From: Marinicauda pacifica | GTDB lineage: Bacteria > Pseudomonadota > Alphaproteobacteria > Caulobacterales > Maricaulaceae | Length of the DNA: 64,000 bases | Direction of reading: 5' to 3' | NCBI RefSeq assembly: GCF_004793635.1 | Contig: NZ_SRXV01000002.1 | Coordinates: forward strand, 372,001-436,000 | Shown here: one piece after another, positions 51,392 through 61,400 of the stretch | Position numbering within the stretch: position 1 is the first letter of the stretch | Layout: every line of letters starts with the position of its first letter | Program-made: the position numbers and the translations under genes | The notes under the pieces: generated by a model | What the model was told of the DNA's origin: nothing | Databases searched by the model: none | The model's input: only the letters and a program-made list of their open reading frames with translations

Positions 51392-52915
51392 GTGTCCCGT
51401 TCCGCTCTCGACGTGTCCCAAACCAAAGACTTCCCTGCCTGGTACCAGGCTGCCGTGCGCGAGGCGGACCTGGCCGAGGAGTCCGGCGTTCGCGGCTGCA
51501 TGATCATCAAGCCCTGGGGCAACGGCCTGTGGGAGCGCATGAAAGCGATCCTGAACGGCGCGATCGAAGCGACCGGGCACGAGAACTGCTACTTCCCGAT
51601 GCTCATTCCGCTGAAGCATTTCGAGCAGGAAGCCCAGCACGTGGACGGCTTCGCCAAGGAGATGGCGGTGGTGACCCACCACCGTCTCAAGGTGATCGAC
51701 GGCAAGCTTCAGCCCGACCCCGAGGCCAAGCTGGAAGAACCGCTGATCGTGCGTCCGACCTCGGAAACGATTATCGGCTCGGCGATGAGCCGCTGGGTGC
51801 GCTCCTACCGCGACCTGCCGCTGCTTCTAAACCAGTGGGCCAACGTGATGCGCTGGGAAATGCGTCCGCGCATGTTCCTGCGCACGAGCGAGTTCCTCTG
51901 GCAGGAAGGCCATACCGCCCATGTCGACGAGGCAGACGCCATGGCCGAGACCGAGCGCATGCTCGGTGTCTACCGGGATTTCGCCGTCCACGCGCTCGCC
52001 CTGCCGGTCATAGACGGGCATAAGCCGGAGCATGAACGCTTCCCCGGTGCGGTAGAAACCCTGACCATCGAGGCGATGATGAGGGACGGAAAGGCGCTTC
52101 AATCGGGAACCTCGCATTATCTCGGGACCAATTTTGCCAAGGCGCAGAACATCCAGTTCCAGGACGACCAGGGCGAATGGAAACACGCCCACACGACGAG
52201 CTGGGGTCTGTCCACGCGGATGATCGGTGCGGTCATCATGGCCCATGGCGACGATGACGGCCTGCGCCTGCCGCCGCGTGTAGCCCCTCAGCAAGTCATT
52301 CTAGTGCCCATGCTGAAGGGCGGGGAAGCCGACGAGGCGATCAAAACCTACTGCCAGGAGCTGGCCGAGGCGCTGCGCGCGCAGTCGGTCTTCGGGGAAG
52401 CCTTGCGGGTGCGTGTCGATCTGGACGCCGACAAGGCCCAGAACAAGCGCTGGCGTTGGGTCAAGAAGGGTGCGCCGCTGATCTGCGAGATCGGCGCGCG
52501 CGACGTTGAGAACGGCAAGGTCGCCTTCCTGCGCCGCGATGCGCTGCGCACCGAGGACGGAAAAATCAACAGCCAGGTCGTCGAACGCGAGGATTTCCCG
52601 GCCATGGCGGCCGCGGCACTGACCGAGATTCACACCGCCCTCTATGACCGCGCGAGCACCTTCCTGGCCGAGCACACCCACCAGGTCGAGAGCTTCGAGG
52701 ACATGGTTGCCCTGTTCAAATCGGGCGAGCCCGCCTTTGCCAAGCTGGCCTGGAGCCGTCCCACGGGCGAAGCGCTGGAAACCGTCATCAAACGCCTGAA
52801 AGACCACCAGCTGACCGTGCGCGTCGCCCCCTTCGATCAGGGCGAGGTCCGCGGGAAATGCGTGTTCACCGGCGACCAGGCCGTCGAGAACATTATCGTC
52901 GCCAAGTCGTACTGA
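51392..52915 (+). CDS. proS: Prolyl-tRNA synthetase, archaeal/eukaryotic type
   Basis: 507 residues, class II. Motif 1 region GNGLWERMKAILNGAIEATG, motif 2 RWEMRPRMFLRTSEFLWQEGHTAH, and motif 3 in the anticodon-facing half. LEEPLIVRPTSETIIGSAMSRWVRSYRDLPLLLNQWANVMRWE is the form found in archaeal and eukaryotic ProRS. The protein has no bacterial-type INS editing domain between motifs 2 and 3. It ends with tyrosine (IIVAKSY), the C-terminal Tyr typical of the archaeal-like group. TTGACA at 51295 could be a -35 element. Confidence 0.92.
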   Translation: MSRSALDVSQTKDFPAWYQAAVREADLAEESGVRGCMIIKPWGNGLWERMKAILNGAIEATGHENCYFPMLIPLKHFEQEAQHVDGFAKEMAVVTHHRLKVIDGKLQPDPEAKLEEPLIVRPTSETIIGSAMSRWVRSYRDLPLLLNQWANVMRWEMRPRMFLRTSEFLWQEGHTAHVDEADAMAETERMLGVYRDFAVHALALPVIDGHKPEHERFPGAVETLTIEAMMRDGKALQSGTSHYLGTNFAKAQNIQFQDDQGEWKHAHTTSWGLSTRMIGAVIMAHGDDDGLRLPPRVAPQQVILVPMLKGGEADEAIKTYCQELAEALRAQSVFGEALRVRVDLDADKAQNKRWRWVKKGAPLICEIGARDVENGKVAFLRRDALRTEDGKINSQVVEREDFPAMAAAALTEIHTALYDRASTFLAEHTHQVESFEDMVALFKSGEPAFAKLAWSRPTGEALETVIKRLKDHQLTVRVAPFDQGEVRGKCVFTGDQAVENIIVAKSY

Positions 52916-53119
52916 GGTTCGCCGGACGGCGCAGATGCGATGTTATCCCGGCATGATCGCCGTACGCAGAGCCGCGATGAGTCCGCTATTCGCGCATATC
53001 CGTCCACTGTTTCCATGACCTCAGACCGTTACTCCCGTGACGGTTTCCGTGGCTCCTGTCCGGTTATAATTTTGCGGACAGACGGGGAGAAGATGAGCGG
53101 CTGACCCGGGGATAGCGGG

Positions 53120-53136
53120 CGCCCCCGCCGGGGGCG
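53120..53136. terminator. GC-rich hairpin between proS and the acylase gene
   Basis: CGCCCCC/GGGGGCG with a 3-base loop between the two convergent genes. No T run follows, so termination is weak or uncertain. A second 7-bp stem CTGTCCG/CGGACAG with the loop GTTATAATTTTG lies at 53056-53081. Confidence 0.35.
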
Positions 53137-53155
53137 TCTCGTCTCCCCCCGCCGC

Positions 53156-55312
53156 CTATTCCTCGCCGGGCCGGTAGATCTCGACCGCGGCGCGGCGCAC
53201 GGCCGCTTCGCTCATCGGCACCGGGCGAAGGCCCTCGCTGGCGAACATCTCCATCTGGGTGGTGTAGTGGTCGGTGCCGGGCCGGTTGGATGCGCCGTAC
53301 TGGTGGGTGGCCAGAACCGACTGGGTCCCGTCCGCGCGCCATTCCACGAAATAGGTCAGCCCGTCCCCGGCCACCATGCGCAGCGTGCCGTCGTCCTGAG
53401 GATCGCCATAGACCGCGCGCAGCGTGTCCGGCCCGCCATCGAGCGGCAGGTTCACCTCGCCGCGCATCAGCCGGTTGATCTCACCCCATTCGGGATCGAT
53501 CCGCCCGTGATGGGCCGTCAGCCAGTCGACGGCGAGCGGGAAGGCGGTCTCCACCTCGGCCAGCACGTCTTCGCCCTCGGTCATGTAGTAGGTCATGAGG
53601 ACCAGGCCCGCGCCGCGGTTTTCGCGCGAGGCCGACAGGGTCCACGCCCCGGCACGTTCTGCGGCCTCGCGCACCGCGGCGTCCTCGAACGGCGTGGACG
53701 CAATCGCGTCGCGCAATTGCGCGGCCAGGCTCTCCGCGTCGTAGGCGTCGTCATACTTGATCTGGATCAGCTCGCCCTGCGTGGTCCGCCCGTCCAGATC
53801 GCCGGCCAGGAGCGAGGTGGCGCGCAGGGCCCGGTTGGTCATGTTGGTCTCGATGCCGAACTCGGCCGGATAATCGGCCGGATCGGGATCGTCCGCGCCC
53901 AGCGTCACCTCGAACGGGGAATGGTTGGCGTCCAGAACGTATCCCGCTTCCGGGTCGATCATGTGCGGCAGCGCGGACACCGGCGCGAAATCCTCCCAGA
54001 TCAGGTCCGAGCGATCACCCGGCAAGATACCCGTCCAGTCCACACCGGCATCGGGGAGGCGGTCGGGCATGCGTGCGACGTAGAAGCGGGCGATGCGGCC
54101 GTGACGGTCGGCGACGATGCGGTTGGTATTGCCCATCGCCCCCATTTCGAGCGCGTTCTCGAACTCGTCGAGGCTGCGTGCCTTCATCATGGCGAAGGCC
54201 TGCTCGCCAAAACGAATGTCGCCCATTGTGGCATGGCGCACGGCAAAGCTGCCGTGGTCGGCGTGCAGGACCGGGCCGTGCGCCGACCAGTCGGCGGGCC
54301 GCGTGACCTGCCAGCCGAACGGGCCGAACAGGCGCACGGTCATACGCGCGGTCCGGCGGTCGAAATCGCGCATTTCGCCATCGAGCTCGTAGCTGTCCCC
54401 GTCTTCGGAGACGGTCAGCGCGTAGACATCGATCAGGTCGGGATAATTGACCGTGGCGGCATAGCCGAGATCGGGGTTGGTGCCCAGATGCAGGACCGGC
54501 GCGCCGGGAAACAGGCCGCCGGCAAAGTTCAGGCCCTCGCCGCTGATGAGATGGCTCTCATACCAGGCCAGCGCACCGTCGGTGGGCTGGTGGGAATTGA
54601 CGATCAGGCGCGTCGCGCCATCCGCGGAGCGCGACGGGGCAATCGCGAAGGCGTTCGATCCCAGCGCGACATTCGACCCCTCCTGTAAGAACACCTGCAG
54701 CGCCTGGCCCTGCGCGGGGTCGCGCTCGGCCTGCGGCGCCATGATCTCGGCGACGGTGTCGCCGAAGCCGTAAAACAGCGGGCTGAAGAAGGACGACAGC
54801 GCGACCACGTCCTGTCCGGTCACAGGGAAGAGATCGCGCGAGACCCGCTCGCCGGGATGATTGGCCGCGTAGAGATTGAGCCCGGCCGCATAGCCCTCGG
54901 CGAAGGCGCGCGCCTCCTGCGACAGTTCGGTTTCATAACCCGCCTCGACATCCTCGCGGATGCGCAGCAGCTGGACCAGATAGCTGGTGCGCGCCTCCTC
55001 CTCGTTCGCGGCGATCATGCCTGCGCCGAGACCGGCGCGCAGCGAAGCCTGGATGGTCTCGAAATCGTCCTCGGCATGGGCGTAGGCGAGCCCGAAGGCG
55101 GCATCGGCGTCGCTGACCCCGATGATGCGCGGCACGCCCCATTCGTCGCGCACGATCTCGGCAGAATAGCCGGCGGCCATCTCGCGGGCGGACTCGGGAT
55201 CGAAATCGCGTTCCAGTCCCGGCGTCAGGCGCAGCCCCAGGGCGAACGCGGCGACGATGGCGGCGGCGAGCACGGCCGCCAGCCCGAATCCGACAAATCG
55301 AAGCATGCCCAT
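53156..55312 (-). CDS. Penicillin-acylase-family N-terminal nucleophile hydrolase
   Basis: 718 residues with an N-terminal membrane anchor or signal (LRFVGFGLAAVLAAAIVAAFALGL). The chain should self-cleave before the nucleophile Ser219 in GSNAFAIAPSRS. The beta-chain holds NTNRIVADRHGRIARFYVARMPD and LDANHSPFEVT. Related enzymes cleave amide bonds in penicillins, acyl-homoserine lactones or other N-acylated compounds. A GTGAACA-type site lies 57 bases upstream of the start. Confidence 0.85.
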   Translation of the reverse strand: MGMLRFVGFGLAAVLAAAIVAAFALGLRLTPGLERDFDPESAREMAAGYSAEIVRDEWGVPRIIGVSDADAAFGLAYAHAEDDFETIQASLRAGLGAGMIAANEEEARTSYLVQLLRIREDVEAGYETELSQEARAFAEGYAAGLNLYAANHPGERVSRDLFPVTGQDVVALSSFFSPLFYGFGDTVAEIMAPQAERDPAQGQALQVFLQEGSNVALGSNAFAIAPSRSADGATRLIVNSHQPTDGALAWYESHLISGEGLNFAGGLFPGAPVLHLGTNPDLGYAATVNYPDLIDVYALTVSEDGDSYELDGEMRDFDRRTARMTVRLFGPFGWQVTRPADWSAHGPVLHADHGSFAVRHATMGDIRFGEQAFAMMKARSLDEFENALEMGAMGNTNRIVADRHGRIARFYVARMPDRLPDAGVDWTGILPGDRSDLIWEDFAPVSALPHMIDPEAGYVLDANHSPFEVTLGADDPDPADYPAEFGIETNMTNRALRATSLLAGDLDGRTTQGELIQIKYDDAYDAESLAAQLRDAIASTPFEDAAVREAAERAGAWTLSASRENRGAGLVLMTYYMTEGEDVLAEVETAFPLAVDWLTAHHGRIDPEWGEINRLMRGEVNLPLDGGPDTLRAVYGDPQDDGTLRMVAGDGLTYFVEWRADGTQSVLATHQYGASNRPGTDHYTTQMEMFASEGLRPVPMSEAAVRRAAVEIYRPGEE

Positions 55313-55368
55313 TTTCCTCCCGCTGGATTTTTATCGCGCAAGGTTAGGCGCACAGCCCGAACAGGCAA

Positions 55369-55383
55369 GCGAACAATGTTCAC
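55369..55383. promoter_or_regulatory. GTGAACA-type operator, acylase gene
   Basis: GAACAATGTTC is a perfect 11-bp palindrome; on the minus strand it reads GTGAACATTGTTCGC. It overlaps the stop of the upstream unknown gene and lies 57 bases before the acylase start. Confidence 0.45.
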
Positions 55384-56324
55384 ATCCCGCCGAGCCGGAC
55401 CATCGGCAGGCGCACCGGCCCCTGGCCGTATTGCGGGTCGAAGACGAGGATGGAGGGATGGCCGGGCGTGACGACCTCGATCCCGCCGCGTCCGGCATGG
55501 GCGACGCCGGGAACACACGGCTCGACCGGCTCACCCTCCGGGCCGATCGCGCAATCGTATACGTAGAGGCCGGATTCCAAGGCACGAATGGTGCGCTCGA
55601 CCAGCGGACCGGTATCGGGCTGGGCCGCCGCGACGATGGAGAGGGCGCGGCCCGGCTCGCGGCCGAACACGATCTCCAGGTCGTGGCGATGGCTGTGCGG
55701 GCGCATGTGGATGCTGGCCCGGTCCATGCGCTCGTCCCGATCGATATCGACCTCGATTGCCTGCGCCGTCGCGGTCTCCGGGAAAGGGGCAGGGTCGTCA
55801 TGGGCGATAGCGTCCGCGATCGTTGGCGCTGCCGGATGGTTGACCAGGGCCGCGCCGTTGCGGCAGACGCCATGCCAGATCTCATGGGTGATGGAGTGGG
55901 GGATCGGGGCAATGGGAGCCTCGTCATCGCGCGAGACCGTAACGAGCGCCCGGCCGGCGCCATCGTAAACCGTCAGCGGGCCGGGCAGCATATGGTTCTG
56001 CCGGCAATCATAGGTATTGCGCTCTAGGGTGTAAGCCTGATCGGCCACACGCTTCGCGCCGTGATTCAGCGTCAACTCGCGCACGACGACTTTGACCGGC
56101 CGGGACGGTGCCGCGGCCGGATCGGCCAGCGCACCTTCCTCCATCCAGACCGTATGCCCGCTCGCCCCCGGGGTCATCGTGTAGGTGACGCGCAGCCATG
56201 GGCCAGGCGCCGACAGCGCGGCGTCCTCCAGGCGAGGCGGGTCGGCGAAAGCGCCGGGGCCGAAGCCGGCGAACATGGCCAGAAGACAAGCTCCGGCGAG
56301 ACGCCGGACGAGACACGAACCCAT
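55380..56324 (-). CDS. Secreted protein of unknown function
   Basis: About 314 residues. The signal peptide (MGSCLVRRLAGACLLAMFAGFGPGAFA) ends near ADPPRLED. Paired cysteines (TYDCRQNHMLPG and GVCRNGAA; VYDCAIGPEGEPVEPCVPG) suggest disulfides in an exported protein. No family is recognised. Start 56324 is chosen because GAGGAG lies 4 bases upstream. It lies 67 bases upstream of the acylase gene in the same direction, with an operator-like site in between, so it may be read separately. Confidence 0.6.
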   Translation of the reverse strand: MGSCLVRRLAGACLLAMFAGFGPGAFADPPRLEDAALSAPGPWLRVTYTMTPGASGHTVWMEEGALADPAAAPSRPVKVVVRELTLNHGAKRVADQAYTLERNTYDCRQNHMLPGPLTVYDGAGRALVTVSRDDEAPIAPIPHSITHEIWHGVCRNGAALVNHPAAPTIADAIAHDDPAPFPETATAQAIEVDIDRDERMDRASIHMRPHSHRHDLEIVFGREPGRALSIVAAAQPDTGPLVERTIRALESGLYVYDCAIGPEGEPVEPCVPGVAHAGRGGIEVVTPGHPSILVFDPQYGQGPVRLPMVRLGGM

Positions 56325-56737
56325 GGACTCCTCGCCAAACAGGCGCGCCGGCCGCGGTTTCCCCGCCACCGTTCGCGCAATGTCGAAGCGGTCAGATTAC
56401 TCCCGGCGCGCGGCGTCAGCTATCAGATTCATTCAGGCTGGCGCGATGCGGTCTGGCGCCGTGACCGGAAGGGCTGTCTTCAGCGCGGGGCAAGCCGGCT
56501 CGAAACGCTGTGTTTGGCGGCTATCCCCATCCGCGCCCTTGACCTTTGTGCGCCCCGCGTGTTGGCTCTGCGCGGCTTTTGCGGGGGCAAATGCCGTGAT
56601 CTCGTGCGCCTGACCCCGGATGAACGTCCCGGCACGGCCGTCTCACAAGAACACGCCCCGGCACGGCTACGGCCATCCATGGCCGGCTGGCATGGCGCCG
56701 GTTCGATCAGTTTTGTGAATTGGAAACGGACACAGAC

Positions 56738-58291
56738 ATGGATTTTGGAACGGGCGTTTCGCTCGCCGCCTATTTTCTCATCATGATCGGGATCGGGCTC
56801 TATGGCTTCAGAGAATCCACCGACGATTCCTCGGGATATCTGCTGGGCGGGCGCAAGCTCGGACCGGCGGTCGTCTCGCTCTCGGCCGGGGCGTCGGACA
56901 TGTCCGGCTGGATGCTGCTCGGCCTTCCCGGCGCCATGTTCGTCACCGGGATGAGTGCGGCCTGGATCGCGATCGGCCTGCTGCTCGGGGCGCTGGCCAA
57001 CTATCTCATCGTGGCGCCGCGCCTGCGCGTCTATACCGAGACGGCCAGCGACGCGATCACCATCCCGGACTATTTCGAGAAGCGGTTCGACGACAAGACG
57101 CGCCTGCTTCGCGTCATTTCTTCCATCGTCATCATCATCTTCTTCACCCTCTACACCTCGTCCGGCGTCGTGGCCGGCGGCAAGCTGTTCGATTCCGCCT
57201 TCGGCCTGCCCTACACGCTCGGCCTGACCGTCACCGCCGGCGTGGTCGTGCTCTATACCCTGCTGGGCGGCTTCATGGCCGTGTCCATGACCGACTTCGT
57301 GCAGGGCGTGATCATGTTCATCGCCCTGGTCATGGTGCCCATCGTGGCCCTGACCGGCATTGGCGGGTTCGAGGGGTTGAGCGACACGCTGAACAATATC
57401 GACCCGGCGAGGGCCGAGGAGCTCAGTCTCGCCGACACCTGGTCCTTCTCGCTGATGGGCGGGGTCGGCATTGTCGGCATCATCTCGGCAATGAGCTGGG
57501 GTCTGGGCTATTTCGGCCAGCCGCACATCATCGTGCGTTTCATGGCCATCCGCTCGCACAAGGACATCCCGACCGCGCGCAATATCGGGATGAGCTGGAT
57601 GCTCGTCACCATCGTCGGGTCGCTGGCGACCGGCCTGGTGGGCCTGGCCTACGTGCTCCAGAACGGAACCCCGGAAAACTATCTGGTCGACGGGGCGTTC
57701 GACGGAGAGACGATCTTCATCGTGCTCTCGCAGATCCTGTTCAATCCCTATATCGCCGGCTTCCTGCTGGCGGCCATCCTGGCGGCGATCATGTCCACGA
57801 TCTCCTCCCAGCTTCTGGTCTCGTCCAGTTCGCTGACCGAGGATTTCTACAAGATCTTCCTGCGCCGCGGGGCGAGCCAGAAAGAGCTGGTGCTGGTCGG
57901 ACGCATCGCGGTCGTCGTGGTTGCCATCGTCGCCTGCCTGCTGGCGCTGGATCCGGACTCCAACGTGCTGACGCTGGTGTCCAACGCCTGGGCCGGCTTC
58001 GGCGCGGCCTTCGGCCCGCTTGTCATCCTGTCCCTGTTCTGGAACCGCATGACACGCTGGGGCGCGCTGGCCGGCATGATTACCGGCGCGGTCACCGTTC
58101 TGGTCTGGACCTATGTGCCGCTGATGCCGACCGAGGCGGGTCTCGTCCCGTTCAACGATGCGCTCTACTCCATCGTGCCCGGCTTCATCCTGAGCACGCT
58201 GACCATCCTTGGTGTCAGCCTGATCACCCCCGGCCCCAAGGCCGGCGTGATGGACACCCATGCCGATGTCGAAGGCCAGATGCGGAGCTAG
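56738..58291 (+). CDS. putP: Sodium/proline symporter
   Basis: About 517 residues of the sodium:solute symporter family with about 13 helices. PutP signatures: SLSAGASDMSGWMLLGLPGAMF (near 48-70), GMSAAWIAIGL, SSGVVAGGKLF, and ILAAIMSTISSQLLVSSSSLTEDFY (sodium site Ser/Thr block). It takes up proline with sodium. Start ATG 56738 is chosen; the frame could begin at TTG 56720. No strong ribosome binding site is visible, and the only upstream purine run is GGAAACGGA. Followed by a terminator-like hairpin. Confidence 0.9.
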   Translation: MDFGTGVSLAAYFLIMIGIGLYGFRESTDDSSGYLLGGRKLGPAVVSLSAGASDMSGWMLLGLPGAMFVTGMSAAWIAIGLLLGALANYLIVAPRLRVYTETASDAITIPDYFEKRFDDKTRLLRVISSIVIIIFFTLYTSSGVVAGGKLFDSAFGLPYTLGLTVTAGVVVLYTLLGGFMAVSMTDFVQGVIMFIALVMVPIVALTGIGGFEGLSDTLNNIDPARAEELSLADTWSFSLMGGVGIVGIISAMSWGLGYFGQPHIIVRFMAIRSHKDIPTARNIGMSWMLVTIVGSLATGLVGLAYVLQNGTPENYLVDGAFDGETIFIVLSQILFNPYIAGFLLAAILAAIMSTISSQLLVSSSSLTEDFYKIFLRRGASQKELVLVGRIAVVVVAIVACLLALDPDSNVLTLVSNAWAGFGAAFGPLVILSLFWNRMTRWGALAGMITGAVTVLVWTYVPLMPTEAGLVPFNDALYSIVPGFILSTLTILGVSLITPGPKAGVMDTHADVEGQMRS

Positions 58292-58319
58292 GCCCGCAAG
58301 CCTTCATCGCGACTGCAGC

Positions 58320-58350
58320 AGCCGTCCCGGCCACACCGGGGCGGCTGTTT
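58320..58350 (+). terminator. Terminator after putP
   Basis: AGCCGTCCCGG/CCGGGGCGGCT, an 11-bp imperfect stem with a 5-base loop followed by GTTTG. It lies 29 bases past the putP stop. The T run is short, so the call is moderate. Confidence 0.65.
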
Positions 58351-58472
58351 GCCGTTAAGGGCCCCAGCCTTGCAATCGCCGGTGCGGATCAATAATCACA
58401 CAGGTTCAGTTTGCCGCCCGCAGCCGCTCCGGCGCGCGGGACTTCAACGACGTAATAAAGAAAGTATGCGCG

Positions 58473-61400
58473 ATGAGCGGATCATCCTCGCAGGAGTCCA
58501 AGTCCAAGACCCATTTTCCCGTGCTCGACAGCCCGGTGAACCTGCCTGCGATCGATCGCGAGATTCAGCAATTCTGGAAAGCGGACGACACGTTCCGCGC
58601 CTCGGTCAGCGAGCGGCCGGAGAACGACCAGTTCGTCTTCTATGACGGCCCGCCCTTCGCCAACGGCCTGCCCCATTACGGACATTTGCTGACCGGCTTC
58701 GCCAAGGACATCATCCCGCGCTACCAGACCATGAAGGGCAAGCGGGTCGAGCGCCGCTTCGGCTGGGACACCCATGGCCTGCCCGCAGAACTGGCCGCGG
58801 AGAAGGATCTGGGCATTTCCGGGCGCAAGGCCATCGTGGAAATGGGCATCGACAAGTTCAATGCCGCCGCGCGCGAAGGCGTGATGAAGTACGCGGCCGA
58901 GTGGGAGGAATATGTCACCCGCGCCGCGCGCTGGGTCGATTTCGAGAACGACTACAAGACGCTCGACACCACTTTCATGGAAAGCGGGCTGTGGGCGTTC
59001 AAGCAGCTCTGGGAGAAGGGGCTGGTCTACAAGGACTACCGCGTCGTGCCCTATAGCTGGGCGGTGGAATCCCCGCTCTCGAACTTCGAGACGCGGCTCG
59101 ACAACTCCTACCGTAACCGCACCGATCCGGCCGTCACGATCGGCTTCGAGATCGAGGCGGGCCAGGGCGCACTTTCGGGGTCGAAATTCCTGATCTGGAC
59201 GACGACGCCCTGGACCCTGCCGTCCAACCTGGCGTGCGCGGCGGGAGCCGACATCACCTACGCGATCATGGAAAAGGATGGCGAGCGCCTGATCCTGTCG
59301 GCCAACGCGCTGGAAAAATACAAGAAGCAGCTCGAAGGCTACGAGCAGACCGGCAGCGTACAGGGCCGCGAACTGGAAGGCCTGCGCTACGATCCGCCCT
59401 TCCCCTATTTCAAGGGCCGGTTCGAGAACGCGCACCAGATCCTGCTCGCCGACTTCGTCACGGACGAGGACGGCACGGGGATCGTGCACATGGCCCCCGG
59501 CTTTGGCGAGGACGATCTGACCGCCTGCCGCGCGGCGGGCATCGGCGTGGTCGTACCGGTCGATGCGGCCGGGCGCTATACCAGCGAGGTGCCCGACTAT
59601 GAGGGCATGCTGGTGTTCGACGCCAACAAGCCGATCATGCAGCGCATGAAGGAAGAGGGAAAACTCTTCCGCCACGACACCTACGACCACAATTACCCCC
59701 ATTGCTGGCGCACCGACGAGCCGCTGATCTACAAGGCGGTGGAGAGCTGGTATGTGCGCGTGTCGGATTTCCGCGAGCGCATGGTCGAGCTGAACGAGCA
59801 GATCAACTGGGAGCCCTCCCACGTCAAGCACGGCATTTTCGGCAACTGGCTGGCGGGCGCGCAGGACTGGAACATCTCGCGCTCGCGCTTCTGGGGCACG
59901 CCGATCCCGGTCTGGGTCAGCGACGACCCGGACTATCCGCGCGTCGATGTGTACGGCTCGATCGAAGAGCTGGAAGCCGAGTTCGGGGTCGAGATCACCG
60001 ATCTGCACCGGCCCTATATCGACGAGCTGACCCGGCCCAACCCGGACGATCCTACCGGCAAGTCGACCATGCGCCGCGTGCCCGAGGTGTTCGACGTCTG
60101 GTTCGATTCCGGCTCCATGCCGTTTGCCCAGGTCCACTACCCGTTCGAGAACAAGGACTGGTTCGAGACCAATTTCCCGGCCGACTTCATCGTGGAATAC
60201 GTCGCCCAGACGCGCGGCTGGTTCTACACGCTGATGGTGTTGTCCACGATGCTGTTCGATAGCCCGCCGTTCAAGAACGCGATCTGCCACGGCGTGGTGC
60301 TGGACGAGAACAAGCAGAAGCTGTCCAAGCGCCTGCGCAACTATCCCGACCCGCTGGAATTCTTCGATTCCTACGGCTCCGACATCATGCGCTGGTTCCT
60401 GTGCTCCTCGCCGGTGCTGCAGGGCGGCAACCTCCTGGTGCCCAAGGAATCGCGCGAGATCGCGGCGGTCGGGCGCGAGGCGATCCAGCCCTTCCTGAAC
60501 GCCTATTCCTTCTTCTCGCTCTACGCCAATCTGGAAGAGCGCCGCCCCCGGCTGATCGAGAATGCCGAGGAGGCGCTCGACCGCTATATCCTGACCAAGG
60601 CGGGCGAGCTGGCCCAGTCGGTGTCCGGCGCGCTGGACGCATTCGACATCCCGCGCGCGCACGCGGAAGCCTCCAGCTTCTTCGACGCGCTGACCAACTG
60701 GTATATCCGGCGCAGCCGCGCCCGCTTCTGGGGCACGACCGAGCAGGCCTCGCGCAATGGCGCCTTCGACACGCTCTACACCGTGCTGGTCCAGACGGCG
60801 AAGGTCATGGCGCCGCTGATGCCGATCGTGGCGGAGAAGATCTACAAGAACCTGACCGGCGAGCGCTCGGTGCATCTGGCGCTGTGGCCGACGGCGGACG
60901 CCTTTGCCCAGGATCATGCGCTGTCGCGTTCCATGGACCTGGTGCGCAGCGCGTGCTCGGCGGCGCTGGCGGTGCGCGAGCGCTTCCGCCTGCGCGTGCG
61001 CCTGCCGCTCAAATCGCTGACCCTGGTTCATGCCGATGCCGAAAACATGGCGCCCTTCACCGACCTGATCGCGGAAGAGCTGAACGTGCGCGACGTGCGC
61101 CTGTCCACCGATCTGGGCGCGCACGGCTCGCTGGAGCTGAAGGTCGATCCGCGCATCGGCAAGCGTCTCGGCCCGGCGATGAAGCCGGTGATGACCGCCT
61201 CAAGGCAGGGCGAGTTCACGCTGAATGATGACGGCACGGCGAGCGTGGCCGGCGAGACGCTCTCCGCGGACGAGTTCGAGATGCGGGTGGTGACCCCGGA
61301 CGGCAGTGCCGCCGAACCCTTCGCGGGCACCGGCGCTATCGTGCTCGACATCTCGGTGGACGAGGACCAGGAGCATGAGGGCCTCGCCCGCGACCTGAAC

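Noticed and set aside
56480-58261. 593-codon minus-strand ORF
   Set aside because: Antisense to putP, very rich in Gly, Asp, His and Gln; not a protein-like sequence.
58482-61124. 880-codon minus-strand ORF
   Set aside because: Antisense to ileS with an Arg/Gly/His/Gln-rich composition and no family match.
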